A stretch of 64,000 nt of DNA, taken from assembly GCA_003550325.1 (NCBI GenBank), contig QKWP01000442.1, positions 88,658 to 152,657 on the forward strand, read 5' to 3'. A program made the position numbers and the translations under genes. Shown piece by piece: positions 1 through 12,009 of this stretch. The stretch comes from Gigaspora rosea (Eukaryota > Glomeromycota > Glomeromycetes > Diversisporales > Gigasporaceae). The stretch's first letter is position 1; each line of letters starts with the position of its first letter. The notes beneath the pieces are model-generated. The model was not told the origin of the DNA and searched no databases. It saw nothing but the letters and a program-made list of their open reading frames with translations.

Positions 1-387
1 TTTGATTCCAAATTTTGTTGTAGAAATTGGCGAGCCTATTTGGGTCGGGTTTGGACTGGGCCTAATTTTAATTTAAGGCCCGCCCAGGTTCGTCATTTGG
101 GCTTTTTTTTCTTGGGCTGGGCTTGGTCTCATAAATATTTTGTAGGCCTAAGTATGGGCCTTATTGAAGCCCGCCTAATCTAGCCCATTCCGGACCCTAT
201 TTGTCAGTGAAATGAGCTTTGGTAAAATAAACTGTCAGTAAAATAAACTTGTCAGTGAATAATTGTCAGTAAAATGTTATGTTGGTGAAGTAATTGTTGA
301 TTAATTGATTGCCACCCCTGAATAACGATATGTATCACTGCATTTTAATCGTTATATATTGATTTATCGCTATATATCAATTAATAT

Positions 388-785
388 TTGTATGAAAAAT
401 TTGCTGACAATAGGCTTCAATTATACTATTATCTAGATTGCTTTTTCTTTTTCTCTTTTGTTTTTTCTTTTTGTTGTTTTTCTTTTCTTTTCTTTTGTTT
501 TTTCTTTTTCCCTTTTATATCTCTCTTTTTTACTCGTTTTCTATTTTGTCTATTTTTTACTTTTCTCCTTTTTCATGCCCTTTATGAAGAAGAAAAAATT
601 TAAAGGAAGGAAAAATGATCCTGATATGGAATACAACACCAGTGTCAGTGATAGTTGGGTGTATATTGTACAAAAGTTCGAGCAAGTTTGGGCTCTGACT
701 TGAGATGAAAGATTGTTATAGCAAATCACTTTGGGTACTTAGTACTTGGAGAGTTTCTTTTTGATAGAGTTAAATTGTAATCAGT
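388..785 (+). repeat. Dispersed repeat copy with long pyrimidine tract (copy 1)
   Basis: A pyrimidine-only tract of about 130 bases (430-570) is followed by a short less biased part with the words 'cactttggg', 'cttggagagt' and 'ggcagc'. The same order of tract and words occurs in the same orientation at 51312-51690, so this is one member of a dispersed family. Open frames here are low-complexity Phe/Leu strings produced by the tract and are not genes. The family could be a retroelement 3' end, but no coding part is visible. The 794-2511 element has inserted into its end. Confidence 0.55.
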
Positions 786-793
786 GGCAGCAT

Positions 794-2511
794 AGGACCT
801 GGACATCTCTAATATAGATCATAAATGATCTGCATAAATTTAGAGGTTTTTGCTACCTCTAAAATCAAGTAAATTTACTGAAAATTCAATTATTACATAT
901 AAATTTTTAGTAATTTGCTAAAAACTAAATTATCATATCTATTTTTATAAATCAAAATAATATATATATTTTTGTGTGCTGAACAAATTTTCTTAGAGCA
1001 TAAAGTTAGAGTCAATTAGTAAAATTTGAAGAATCATAGAATTTTTTAGTATTTTTATTAATAAAATTATATAAAATATTACAATTCTCCAAATTTTACT
1101 AATTGATTCTAACATTGTGCCATAAGAAAACTTGTTTAGCATATAAAAATATATTATTCTAGCATATATAGTTTTATATTTCTTAAAAATTTAAGAGAAG
1201 ATGCTTAATTTTGGATTTTTTGATCAAAAAAATCCAAAATTAAGTAACTTATTCTAAATTTTCAAGAAATATAAAATTAAATATGCCAAAATAATGTATT
1301 TTTATGTGTTGAACAAGTTTTCTTATGCCACAATGTTAGAATCAATTAGTAAAATTTAGAGAATTATAATATTTTATATAATTTTATTAATAAAATACCA
1401 AAAAATTCTATGATTATCCAAATTTTACTAATTGATTCTAATATTGTGCCCTAAGAAAACTTGTTCAGCACATAAAAATACATTATTCTGGCATATTTAA
1501 TTTTATATTTCTTGAAAATTTAAGAGAAGATGCTTAATTTTGGATTTTTTGATCAAAAAATCCAAAATTAAGCATCTTCTCTTAAATTTTCAAGAAATAT
1601 AAAATTAAATATGCCGGAATAATGTATTTTTATGTGCTGAACAAGTTTTCTTAGGGCACAATGTTAGAATCAATTAGTAAAATTTGGAGAATTATAATAT
1701 TTTATATAATTTTATTAATAAAAATACCAAAAAATTCTATGATTCTCCAAATTTTACTAATTGATTCTAACATTGTGCCCTAAGAAAACTTGTTCAGCAC
1801 ATAAAAATATATTATTCCGGCATATTTACTTTTATATTTCTTGAAAATTTAAGAGAAGATGTTTAATTTTGAATTTTTGATCAAAAAATCCAAAATTAAG
1901 CATCTTCTCTTAAATTTTCAAAAAATATAAAATTAAATATGCCGGAATAATGTATTTTTATGTGCTGAACAAGTTTTCTTAGGGCACAATGTTAGAATCA
2001 ATTAGTAAAATTTGGAGAATTATAATATTTTATATAATTTTATTAATAAAAATACTAAAAAATTCTATGATTCTCCAAATTTTACTAATTGATTCTAACA
2101 TTGTGCTCTAAAAAAACTTGTTCAGCACATAAAAATATATCATTCTAGCACATAAAAATATATCATTCCAGCATATTTACTTTTATATTTCTTAAAAATT
2201 TAAGAGAAAATGCTTAATTTTGGATTTTTTGATCAAAAAAATTCAAAATTAAGCATTTTAAATTTTTAAAATCATAGTAGTACAAAAAAATAAGATAGCT
2301 TTATTTTTGGGTATGATTCGTGCAAAATACAGGTAATTTGCTAAAAATAAAATATTACATGCGTAAAATTGCTGTAATTTGCCAAAATGCTTTATATAAC
2401 CTTTTTTAAAATTAATCTCAATTTGCTAAAACTTAAATTTGGACCTCAGACCAAATTTTCTGCAATTTGCTAAAAAATAATATGATATATATCAGAGATG
2501 TCCGGGGTCCT
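794..2511. mobile_element. Non-autonomous hAT-like element, AGGACC ends
   Basis: Both ends carry an inverted repeat reading AGGACC-(T/CC)GGACATCTCT from outside in. Perfect 8-base direct repeats GGCAGCAT flank it (786-793 and 2512-2519), which is the hAT target-site length. The inside has no coding capacity. From about 975 to 2260 it is four copies of a roughly 330-base unit; each unit contains two nested palindromes built from the words 'ctgaacaagttttctta' and 'ttaagagaagatgctta' and their complements. The array could fold into very long hairpins. It shares its outer AGGACC start with elements at 8030 and 11347. Confidence 0.8.
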
Positions 2512-3108
2512 GGCAGCATTGTATTACCTTTTTCAAATAATAAAATGAAGCAGAATTGTTGAACATAAAAAAAATAAAAAAATCAAAGTCTATACTTTTT
2601 TCATTATTAATAATATTCTCTAATAATATTATTTCATTTTATACACCCAGATCTAGATCTTTACTCCTCGGCTCTGTTTCACACTTTTGGTAATCTACAG
2701 AAAATAGACAATCATAAGTATAAGTATCTTTTTTTGTTTTTTTTTGCTTTTTTTATTTTGTATTAAAACATTTCTAATTTTTGTAGTTGTCCTAGAGTTT
2801 CTCTGATATTCCCCGGTTTTTGTAGTAACTTGACAGTAATTCGATGTAGGAGTTTGTTAGTACTCTTGTAGAGAACCTCGAACTATACATAAATAAGTGC
2901 CAATTTGCTTTTGCTTATTTTTAACTATTTTTTTTCGATTTCAAAATGCCTGTTTTGGGGCATATACTTTATTCGGTTTATACATCTGGATTCTACATGG
3001 ATGAGAGTACAACTAGCCACATATACACTTTTCGTGCCTAATTTAAGTGGTTCGCCCGAAGGTTCCATACTAGATACCATATAATGTTGTTAGCCAAAAT
3101 TGTTTTAT

Positions 3109-3634
3109 TTGATGATCCGCCAGTCAACAGATGCATGATCATAGTGTAATGTGACACAAATTACTATGTAAATCACTTATAGACGAAATGCCACGATCAC
3201 CCAAGAAAAAATATTTTTTACTAAGTTAATGAGTTATGTCGACTAATTGAAAGTTGTAGAGCTCGTCGAGACGCATCTAACGGTGATTAGATCATCAAAA
3301 TCAGCCTAGTAGATGCGGAGATATCATCGAAAAACAATTGGACGACTATGTAAAATTTTATGTAAAAAAATGTTTTTTTACATAGAATTTTACATAGTCG
3401 TCCAATCGTTTTTGACGATATCTCCGCATCTACTAGGCCGATTTTGATGATCTAACCACCGTTAGATGCGTCTCGATGAGCTCTACAACTTTCAATTAGT
3501 CGACATAACTCATTAACTTAGTAAAAAAATATTATTCCTTGGATGATCGTGGCATTTCGTCTATAAGTGATTTACATAGTAATTTGCGTCATGTTACACT
3601 ATGATCATGCATCTGTTGACTGGCGGATCATCAA
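3109..3634. mobile_element. Long foldback (palindromic) element
   Basis: This is a near-perfect inverted repeat with arms of about 250 bases meeting near 3371. The outer end reads TTGATGATCCGCCAGTC on both arms. TTAT lies on each side (3105-3108, 3635-3638). The uninterrupted version of the site, 'attgttttatgtttgtag', is present at about 3845-3862 in the related nested copy, so both the ends and the 4-base duplication can be read directly. No coding capacity. Near identity of the arms suggests recent movement or arm homogenisation. Confidence 0.85.
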
Positions 3635-3826
3635 TTATGCTTGTAGAAATATTTTGACATTTGATATTTAGTCTGCTGAAATGTCTAAATATTGCCGAAA
3701 TCCTAAATTATGCCGAAATGTCTAAATAATGTCGAAATATCTAAATAATATCGAAATGTCTAAATTAAGAAATATATGTGAAAAAATATAGGAATAGGTT
3801 CATTATCCAAGCTCTAGCGTTCAGAC

Positions 3827-5269
3827 TAATGTTGTTAGCTGAAATTGTTTTATGTTTGTAGAAATCTTTCGACATTTGATATTTAGGCTGCCGAAATGTC
3901 TAAATATTATCGAAATCCTAAATTATGTTGAAATGTCTAAATAATGTCGAATGTCTAAATTAAGAAATATATATAAAAAAACAATAGTAATAGGTTCGCA
4001 TCCAAACAAGCTCTAGCGTTCATACTTTAACATCAATACCTCTAGTCTAGGACTAATTATTTGACCCTATACCAATCAATTCATGCATAAACTACTGACC
4101 TCTTGGTTCTAAACTTTTCTAAACCCCAAGGTCCTAAACTATATAAAAACACAAGCATAAGCAAGATGTCTAACATACACCCATATAGCTAAAGAGAATC
4201 GGGGAGTTATCCTGCATCATCTGTTTCAGGTCCCTGCACTGTCATTGTAGCTGCGGAACTGTATGTAAATATCATGAAGTAGAGATGCGAATCGATTCTA
4301 AAAAACAAAATCGATGATCAAAACCTCAAAATCGTTTTAGAATCGATGATCGAATTCTAAATCTTTATAGTTATTTCTTGTATTGAGTGGCCCAATTAGA
4401 TTCTATTTTTATTATTTAATACTGTAAGTTATTAGGTTTTACAAATAATATGAAGCAATGTACAAAGTTTTCTGGTTGTTTTAAAGCTATACCAGAGCTT
4501 ATTGCGCTTTGCAAAAATGTGTGACCTCTGCAGATCATGGTGTCATTTAAAATCACGAGAAATCAGCCGATTTTTCAATTTTAAAGATTTCAGATAAAAC
4601 ATAGACGTTTTTGATGAAAATGATGATCAATAGGGAATTAAAATTTTACTGTGTAAATCACAGAGTCACACTTTTTTGCAAAACGCTATAATTAAATAGA
4701 ATCTTCATATTTACAACTTTAAAACAAATTATACAAATTATATAAATAATAATACATATTATTAATAACAAACATAGATATTATAAAATGGCTACCGGTA
4801 AGTATAAACTATCAGTTTAAAGTTTAAATTAAATAATGCGCATTAACAACAAATATAGCCATTAGAAATGGCTAAGTACAAAATATGGGCTTAATATTTT
4901 TAATAACATGTGATTTAATAATAAACACCATATTTAAAAGCATAGAACATTTATTATTAAAATTTTAGACTTCTAAATAGATAATATAAAACAATTACAG
5001 TATATACTAATGCTACATACATATAAACATATATAATATTTTTATTGTTTATTTTAATTTAGACATTTAGTCATATAGCATTATATTTAGTCAACTATTT
5101 AGACATTTAGTCACATAGTATTTATTTAGTCAACTATTTAGACATTTAGGCAAATTTAGACTTTTGACATTTCGAAAAAAAAATAATGCCATGTCGAAAT
5201 ATATTTAGACACTAATTGCCTAATTGCCTAAATAGTTGACTAAATTAAGTATTTCGACTAACAACATTA
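3827..5269. mobile_element. Inner TIR element, same family as the outer one
   Basis: The ends read TAATGTTGTTAG and CTAACAACATTA, matching the enclosing element. Perfect 8-base duplications GTTCAGAC flank it (3819-3826, 5270-5277). It lacks the minisatellite array but has a single related unit near 4225-4260. Positions 4016-4260 resemble 5276-5510 of the outer copy, showing common ancestry. It contains a further small TIR element at about 4501-4690. Non-coding. Confidence 0.8.
4501..4690. mobile_element. Small MITE-like TIR element
   Basis: The left end 'attgcgctttgcaaaaatg' is inverted at the right end as 'ttttttgcaaaacgctat', with matching 'gtgtgac' just inside each. About 190 bases, non-coding. 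A target duplication is not clear, so the boundaries are approximate. Confidence 0.5.
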
Positions 5270-5489
5270 GTTCAGACTCAATTGTCAATACCTATAACAA
5301 AACCTCTAATCTAGGACTAATTATTTGAACCCGTAGCAATCATTCTCACACCTGTTGAACGCATAAACTACTGACCTCTCAGTTCCAAAATTTCCTAAAA
5401 CCACATCCTGACTAATACATAAAAACACAAAAATATCTAACATACGCCCATATAGCTAAAAAGAGAATTGGGGTGTCATTCAGCAGCAT

Positions 5490-5935
5490 CCGTTTCAGGT
5501 CCTTGCACCACCATTGCAGCCATGGAGCCTTTCCACTAATAAGGTTCACTGCAGCTACGAAGCCTAACTATCAACTAATAAGGGCTTGTACTGTGCCGTG
5601 AAGCCTAACTATCTATCAATAAGGTCCTTGCACTGCCACTGCAACCGTGGAGCCTAACTGTCCACTAATAATCCTTGTGCAGCTACTACAGAGCCTAACT
5701 ATCCACTTATAAGGTCCTAGCACTGCTACTACAACCACAGAGCCTAACTATCCACTAATAAGGTCCTTGCATTGCCACTACAGCTGTGGAGCCTAACCAT
5801 CCACTAATAAAGTCCTTGAAGCCGCAGAGCTTAACTATCCACTATTAAAGTCCTTGTACTGCTACTGCAGCCGCAGAGTCTAACTATCCACTAATAGGGA
5901 CCTTGCACTGCCACTGCAGCCACAGAGCTCAACAA
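5490..5935 (+). repeat. Minisatellite, 49-base unit, about 9 copies
   Basis: Diverged tandem units share the words 'agcctaactatccactaat', 'aaggtccttgcact' and 'gccactgcagcc'. The unit is about 49 bases and distinctly more GC-rich than the surroundings. A single unit-like stretch occurs at 4215-4260 in the related inner element, so the array expanded inside one transposon copy. No open frame runs through it. Confidence 0.75.
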
Positions 5936-6480
5936 CTGACTACAAATATCTACTGTAGCTATGACTGATGCTACTAATACTTACTGGGCACTTAAAATAG
6001 GGAGGTGGGCAGGAGATAGGGCTGGCCTTTACCAAGGCAATGATAGATAACTTACTCTATTCCAAACAAAAAATCCTTATAAACTTCATTTTTAACGCCC
6101 ATATGCCACAGCCTCCTATTTATACCCAACATAATGTCAGCTGATCTTGCAATAATGACTGCTCTGTTACTTCGTTGACGAGCTTAGCTTATACTACTTT
6201 ATTTATAGTAATAATCATTTATTATTTACAACGATGCTAATGCTACATATTTTATTGTTTATATTTAATTTAGAAATTTAGTCATATAGTATTTTATTTA
6301 GTCAACTATTTAGACATTTAGTCACATAGTATTTATTTAGTCAACTATTTAGATATTTAGTCAAATTTAGACTTTTGACATTTCAAAAAAAAATAATGTC
6401 ATGTCAAAATATATTTAGACACCTAATTGCCTAAATGGTTGACTAAATTAAGTATTTCAACTAACAATATTAATACCATA

Positions 6481-6908
6481 CCTGCAACTCAACTACGGGA
6501 ATTGCCTATTTAAACCCTCTGATCTTTAGTTTCTTATCTAAACTTTCAACCGATTCACCGGATATTTGCATTACCTATGCGGTCAGCCCAGCCACCCGGG
6601 TGTTTTTTTTGTAAGATTCCTTAGGACTTTTTCTTATACCCGAAGGTACAATCCGACTTATTCTAAAAAAAAAACTTGGTAAAGTGGTACTTGTCCCAAC
6701 AGGTATTTACCTACTCTTTGATAACACGCATTCACCGAGGCAAACAACTTGCAGTCAGGTGATATCCAACTGCTACTATTATCTACTTCTGCCCTTATAA
6801 GGTTCGCTCCAACCCCAGTATCCATTATCACTTTCCTACTGGTCCTTCACCATTTTCCCAGACTTTAAATCCAGTTGGCCCAGAAGGGTTGATCTACTCG
6901 ATATTAGG
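6481..6908. other. GC-richer spacer, no gene recognised
   Basis: About 430 bases of more balanced composition than the flanks. It contains no long open frame and no family I recognise. Together with 7725-8029 and 10082-10189 it seems to be older sequence split by the transposons at 6909 and 8030. Confidence 0.4.
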
Positions 6909-7716
6909 CAGTGATGGACAGTTACATTTGATAACTATGATGACTTAGATGACTTTGTCACTAATCCTTTGTCACTCTAAAAAATTAGGTGACAAGTTAC
7001 TTAAATAATTATAAAGAGAACATTTAAAGCATTGTGCATCATATGTTTTTGACTATTTAGTTAAAGTTAGGGTAAGGGTTGGTTCGGGATTAGGGTTAGA
7101 GCATGTTTTATAGGTAAAATCACCTTTCCAACATTTTTAATAAGGCATCAATATAAGGTTGGACATTAGTTTTCTTGTATTCTTCGTTTTCTCGCTTTCT
7201 TTCTTCTTTTTTTCTTTGTCGGGCTGATTCGTAACAAAGTAACTAAGTATATCATGACATAATATAACATGACTAGATGACTAAGGTCACAATTAAAACC
7301 CCCAAGTGACATGGGTTTTGTCNGTAAAATCACCTTTCCAACATTTTTTATTAGTGCATCAATATAGGTTTAGGCATTAGTTTTCTTGTATTCTTCGTTT
7401 TCTCGCTTTTTTTCTTCTTTTTTTTTTTGTCGGGCTGATCTGTGTCGATCAAAACAAACAATTTGATTGGCCTTATATCATGTATTGTATAATATTTTTA
7501 AATTTAATAAAAATCTAATTTTTATTGGCTATTTAAGTGACACATGACTAAGTGACATAGTGACATATGTCATTTTATATTATTTTTTATTTACATGTGA
7601 TTTTGTCATTTCATTCGTAACAAAGTAACTAAGTATATCATGACATAATATAACATGACTAGATGACTAAGGTCACAATTAAAACCCCCAAGTGACATGG
7701 GTTTTGTCTATCACTG
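6909..7716. mobile_element. hAT-like element with CAGTGATGG ends
   Basis: The left end CAGTGATGGACA is matched by the inverted right end CAGTGATAGACA. Flanking octamers ATATTAGG (6901-6908) and GTATTAGG (7717-7724) differ at one base, fitting an old 8-base duplication. Inside are two partial copies of a telomere-word repeat ('attagggttagagcatg'; 'cctttccaacatttttaa' at about 7118 and 7334) and two copies of 'ggtcacaattaaaaccccc' (about 7284 and 7672). The window's only ambiguous base (n, 7323) sits at this duplicated junction, so the local arrangement may be an assembly artefact. Non-coding. Confidence 0.65.
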
Positions 7717-7724
7717 GTATTAGG

Positions 7725-8029
7725 TACCATTATGGTTTTTCTCACCTAGTACCTACTTCTATAACATAGGTTCTTTTCCTCTGGTACCTGATCTGGCGGC
7801 CAGATTGGTAGACCTTGTCCCTAAGGTCAATGTCCGGTTCTTTAGCTCTGGTCCAATATTCCAGTTTTGGTAGCACCGTCAAAGATCTTTGCTACTTCTT
7901 TACTTGGGTCTTGCCAAATGGATTTTGTTTCCCCGGTTCCTTGGATTTGTTTGTGTCACAAGACAGTCACGAGACACAACTTCACCCAAACGCTCCTATT
8001 CGAGATAGTAACCAAGGACTACAGGTAAT
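7725..8029. other. Spacer interrupted by the 8030 element
   Basis: About 300 bases with an incidental 79-codon open frame (7815-8054) that runs into the end of the neighbouring transposon and matches nothing I recognise. Removing the 8030-10073 element joins this piece to 10082-10189. No gene is supported. Confidence 0.35.
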
Positions 8030-10073
8030 AGGACCCCGAGCTATTAGTATATAGGTCAGTGAACTAGATGCGTAGCCAACTTAATAACTTTTTTGGATGT
8101 AAAATCTTAGATTGCTTAGAAATCAACAAAATTTTTAAAAAAGTTAGATATTCTATTTGCATATTTTTTAACTAAATTTAAAACAGTTAGAGATTGCAAA
8201 TGCTTATTTTTGGTACCGATAAGGCATGGTTTACTACCGTAGATTTCTAAAAATAAGCTATCTTTTTTTAGATTTAAAAAATCAGAAGTTTATTTTGAAG
8301 TATTATAACTTTTTAAGGAATTTGTACACAATAAGAAGGTAGCTTATTTTAGAGATATAAATCCTAAAAAGGTTTATTTATCTCAATGTTTACTTTTAAA
8401 ATTTATTTCACATACTAATACGCATTCCGATGTAAATAAATACAAACAATTACCTTTTTTATTATTATAATAATCATATAAATTAATTTTAAATTTAAAA
8501 GCCATTGTAAGAGATCTAATAATCCAAATTTAACAATTTTGGTACCATTTGAATCATCTTATCGAGACGAATCGAATGGTACCAAAATTGTTAAATTTAG
8601 ATTACTGTAGTACAAGATATTAGTAATTATATAATTTTTATAAAATCTTAACGATCTTGATAACCAGTAATCCTAATTTGATGATTTTGGTACCATTCAA
8701 TTTGTCTCAATGAGACGGTTCTAATAGTACCAAAATCATCAAAATCGGATCACTAGATCACAAGATACCTACGAAAAACTTTTGTAACGCAATTTATATA
8801 AAGATTGTTATACTGTATAAAATTACGTTACAAACCGTTTTCGTAGATATCTTGTGATCTAGTGATCCAATTTTGATGATTTTGGTACTATTAGAACTGT
8901 CTCATCGAGGCGAATCGGATGGTACCAAAATCACCAAATTTGGATCACTGTAGCACAAGATATTAATAATTTTATAATTTTTATAAAAACTTAACGATCT
9001 TGATAACCAGTGATCCAAATTTGATGATTTTGGTACCATTCGATTCGTCTCTATGAGACGGTTCTAATGGTACTGAAATCATCAAAATCGGATCAATAGA
9101 TCACAAGATATCCACGAAAATGTTTTGTAACGTAATTTTATACAGTATAACAATCTTTATATAAATTGCATTACAAAAGTTTTTTGTAGATATCTTGTGA
9201 TCTAGTGATCTATGATTTTATTACCATTAGAACCAAGACGAATCGAATGGTACCAAAATCGTTAAATTTAGATTACTGTAGCACAGATATTAATAATTAT
9301 ATAAGTCTTATAAAATCTTAATGCTCTTGATAACCAGTAATCCAAATTTAATGATTTTGGTACCATTCGATTCGCCTCGATGAGACGGTTCTAATGTACC
9401 AAAATCATCAAAATTGGATTACTAGATCACAAGATACAATATCAATCTTTATATAAATTGCGTTACAAACGTTTTTCGTAGATATATTGTGATCTAGTAA
9501 TCCGATTTTGATGATTTTGGTACCATTAGAACCGTCTCATCGAGACGAATCGAATGGTACCAAAATCATTAAATTTGGATCACTGGTTATCAAAATCGTT
9601 AAGTTTTATAAACATTATAAAATTATTAATATCTTTGTGCTATAGTGATCTAAATTTAATGATTTTGGTGCCATTCGATTCGTCTCGATGAGACGATTCG
9701 AATGGTACCAAAATCATTAAATTTGGATTATTAGATCTCTTACAATAGTTCTTCAAACATTTAATTAAATGCTATATAAAGGGTAGCTTATTTTTAAAGT
9801 TAAAAATTTTATTATTGTTTTTAATTTAAAAATATAGAATGGGTTATAGAGATTTTTAAGTTTTTTGTTTAAAATTAAAAAATAACTTATTTTAGAGTAA
9901 CATATTTTCAGAAATATTTTATTATAAGTCAGATAATATGTTTGCTTATTTTTAATAAATTTTTATAAGTCATATGGTAAAATGCTTATTGATATTAATA
10001 AAAATGCTTGCTTAGAGCTATTATAAAAATTTTTAAATTTTTTGTGACCTATATACTAATAGCTCGGGGTCCT
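8030..10073. mobile_element. Non-autonomous hAT-like element, AGGACCCCGAGC ends
   Basis: The ends read AGGACCCCGAGCTATTAG at left and its exact complement at right. Perfect 8-base duplications CAGGTAAT flank it (8022-8029, 10074-10081). The inside (about 8500-9740) is a run of alternating inverted modules of roughly 150 bases built around 'ggtaccattcgattcgtctc' and its complement, joined by 'ggatcactagatcacaag' type linkers. No coding capacity. The same module occurs in the differently bounded element at 15831-16363. Confidence 0.85.
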
Positions 10074-10197
10074 CAGGTAATGTACCCAACCAATCGACAG
10101 GAAACAGTTACTGGAACACAAGTCTATTTTTCAAAACATCGTCAGTAGGATTTGAACCCTAAATCTTCCACTTGGGGTGAATTCTTAACTATTTTTG

Positions 10198-10481
10198 GGG
10201 GTCATTTAAAGCCGTGTCCATCACATGACATAGAGCCAATAGGATTGTTTATTTTAATTGACACAGATCAGCCCGAAGAGACAAAAACAGCGAAAAAAAA
10301 GCGAAAGTTGCAAAAATACAAGAAACAACAGTCTAAACCCATCTTGGTGCATTAATAAAAAATGTCAGGAGGACCAATTTTACTATATGATATGCTCTAA
10401 CTCTAACTTCAAACTAACCCTTACTCTAACTTTAATTAAAAAATCAAAAACACGTGACTGGACACGGCTTTAGACGTCCCC
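10198..10481. mobile_element. Mutator-type MITE, GGGG(T/A)..CTAAAG ends
   Basis: The ends read GGGGTCATTTAAAGCCGTG and, inverted, GGGGACGTCTAAAGCCGTG. They are flanked by the direct octamer TATTTTTG (10190-10197, 10482-10489). The TIR is of the same type as that of the 7-kb element at 10790-17753. The inside carries the dispersed telomere-word repeat ('ctaacccttactctaac' region). Open frames at 10152-10473 run across the ends and are not genes. Confidence 0.75.
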
Positions 10482-10509
10482 TATTTTTGTATAGATCTTT
10501 TCTATATTT

Positions 10510-10762
10510 GGGAGGTCCCATAGCAAAAGGTGGCTCTGGGCCAGCCAATCAAAATTTAAGATTTTATTATAATAAGTTTATTTACAAATCCTATTTTCTA
10601 AAAATAATTTTATTTAATTAAATTTATTAGTAAAAAAGTATATAAATTTAATTTTTTTATCGCTATTATCATAGTAAATATTAATCATGTGATGATCTTT
10701 AATCATGATTTTCTCAAAATCACATGATTGTCCCACAGCCACCTTTTGCTGTGGGAGCCCCC
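10510..10762. mobile_element. Small TIR element (GGGAGGTCCC ends)
   Basis: The left end 'gggaggtcccatagcaaaag' is mirrored at the right as GGGGGCTCCCACAGCAAAAG, and the match continues through 'gtggct'. About 253 bases, non-coding. ATTT on both sides may be a short duplication, but this is weak. Confidence 0.6.
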
Positions 10763-11346
10763 ATTTAGTAATATTGATACTTATTTTTGGGGGTCGGCTA
10801 AAGTGGAGTCAAATCATATGATATGAAATGTGATTGGTCAAAAAAACATACATCAATTTTAATTTTATAAAAGCTAAAAAATTTAGTCGACAACTATCTA
10901 AGTAAATGCAAAAAATTTTTTTTATTTTAATTCTGAGTTCTCTAGAATAAAATAAACAAATTTAACAAATTTGTTTGGTTGTTTATTAAGATATCTTAGC
11001 TCAAAGTTATGTAAAAAATTAAATCGCTTTTACATAATTACACAAATACTTGTGCAATAATCTTTGAACGAAAATAATTTGATAACTATCCAAGTAAATT
11101 AAATGAATTTTTTTTATTGTAATCCTAGAGATTTCTAGAATTAAAATAAAAAAGTTTATCAGATTTTTTTAAATTGTTGTCAAGATAGTTTCATTCAAAG
11201 TTTTGTAAAAATTTGTAAAGCTTATACATAATTATGATAACGAAAGATATCATATCTCTTCAAACAAATTCGATGCCCTTTTTTTTTTTAATTCAGAAAT
11301 CTTTAGAATTAAAATTAAAAAAGTTTACTGAATTTACTAGGATAAT

Positions 11347-11818
11347 AGGACCCTGAAATTAGGGTTCCGCAATTTGATTTGATCTTCAAATATTTGAATC
11401 AAATATTTGATCAAATTCAAATTCAAATTTGACTATATTTGATTTGATCAAATTCAAATATGGCCAAACTTGATTTGATTTGACAAATATTTGATTTGAT
11501 TTGAAAATTACTAATAAAAATTCAAATTCAAATCAAATTCAAATTCAAATATTTGAATTAAATCAAATTCAAATCAGGGTCAATTTGATTTGATCAAATT
11601 CAAATTGATCCAATATTTGATTTGATTTGAATTTGAGGAACTCTACCCAAAATATACATAGATAGATCAGGTATTAGTTTGCTTATTTTTGAGGTTTTTA
11701 TGCAGATTTTTTCTATTTATAGTAATTTTTTGCATATTTTTGAAGTTTTTATGCAAATTTTTTCTTTTTTAGTAACCCTATAATTAACCTGACCTATCTA
11801 TGTATATTTTGGGGTCCT
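11347..11818. mobile_element. AGGACC-end element nested in the MULE
   Basis: The ends read AGGACCCTGAAA and, inverted, AGGACCCCAAAA. Flanking octamers AGGATAAT and AAGATAAT (11339-11346, 11819-11826) differ at one base. Inside is a dense palindromic field of 'aaatttgatttgatcaaat' words (11370-11640). The second half (about 11641-11818) has its own inverted ends, 'accccaaaatatacatagat' type, suggesting a composite of two insertions. Confidence 0.65.
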
Positions 11819-12009
11819 AAGATAATTATTGAGATTCTGTGTTCAAAGTTATTGCACAAGTGTTCATTATTGTAATTATATATAAGTATTTTCAGATTAC
11901 AGAACTTTGAGCAAAGATATCATAATAACTATACAAGCAAATTTTGATAAACTTTTTTTTATTTTAATTCTAGAGCTCATTAGAATTAAAATAAAAAAGT
12001 TCATTGTTA

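Larger units (their letters stand above)
3082..6472. mobile_element. Outer TIR element (TAATGTTGTTAG ends) with nested insertions
   Basis: The left end starts TAATGTTGTTAG and the right end finishes CTAACAATATTA. Perfect 8-base target duplications ATACCATA flank it (3074-3081, 6473-6480). It is non-coding. It holds a foldback element (3109-3634), a second copy of the same family (3827-5269) and a 49-base minisatellite (about 5490-5935). Short AT-rich words such as 'gtctaaat' and 'gccgaaatg' repeat near both ends. The 8-base TSD points to a hAT-like transposase supplied in trans. Confidence 0.8.

Noticed and set aside
388-703. Two overlapping plus-strand open frames of 71 and 81 codons
   Set aside because: Low-complexity Phe/Leu translation of a pyrimidine tract; the same happens in the repeat copy at 51312.
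5490-5935. A CRISPR-like array
   Set aside because: Units are directly adjacent, diverged along their full length and lack unique spacers; the genome is eukaryotic.
10140-10170. Box-B-like GGTTCAAATCC on the minus strand, as a tRNA gene
   Set aside because: No box A at a usual distance and no cloverleaf pairing could be found.
10152-10473. Open frames of 67 and 71 codons
   Set aside because: They cross the ends of the MITE at 10198-10481 and have no family features.
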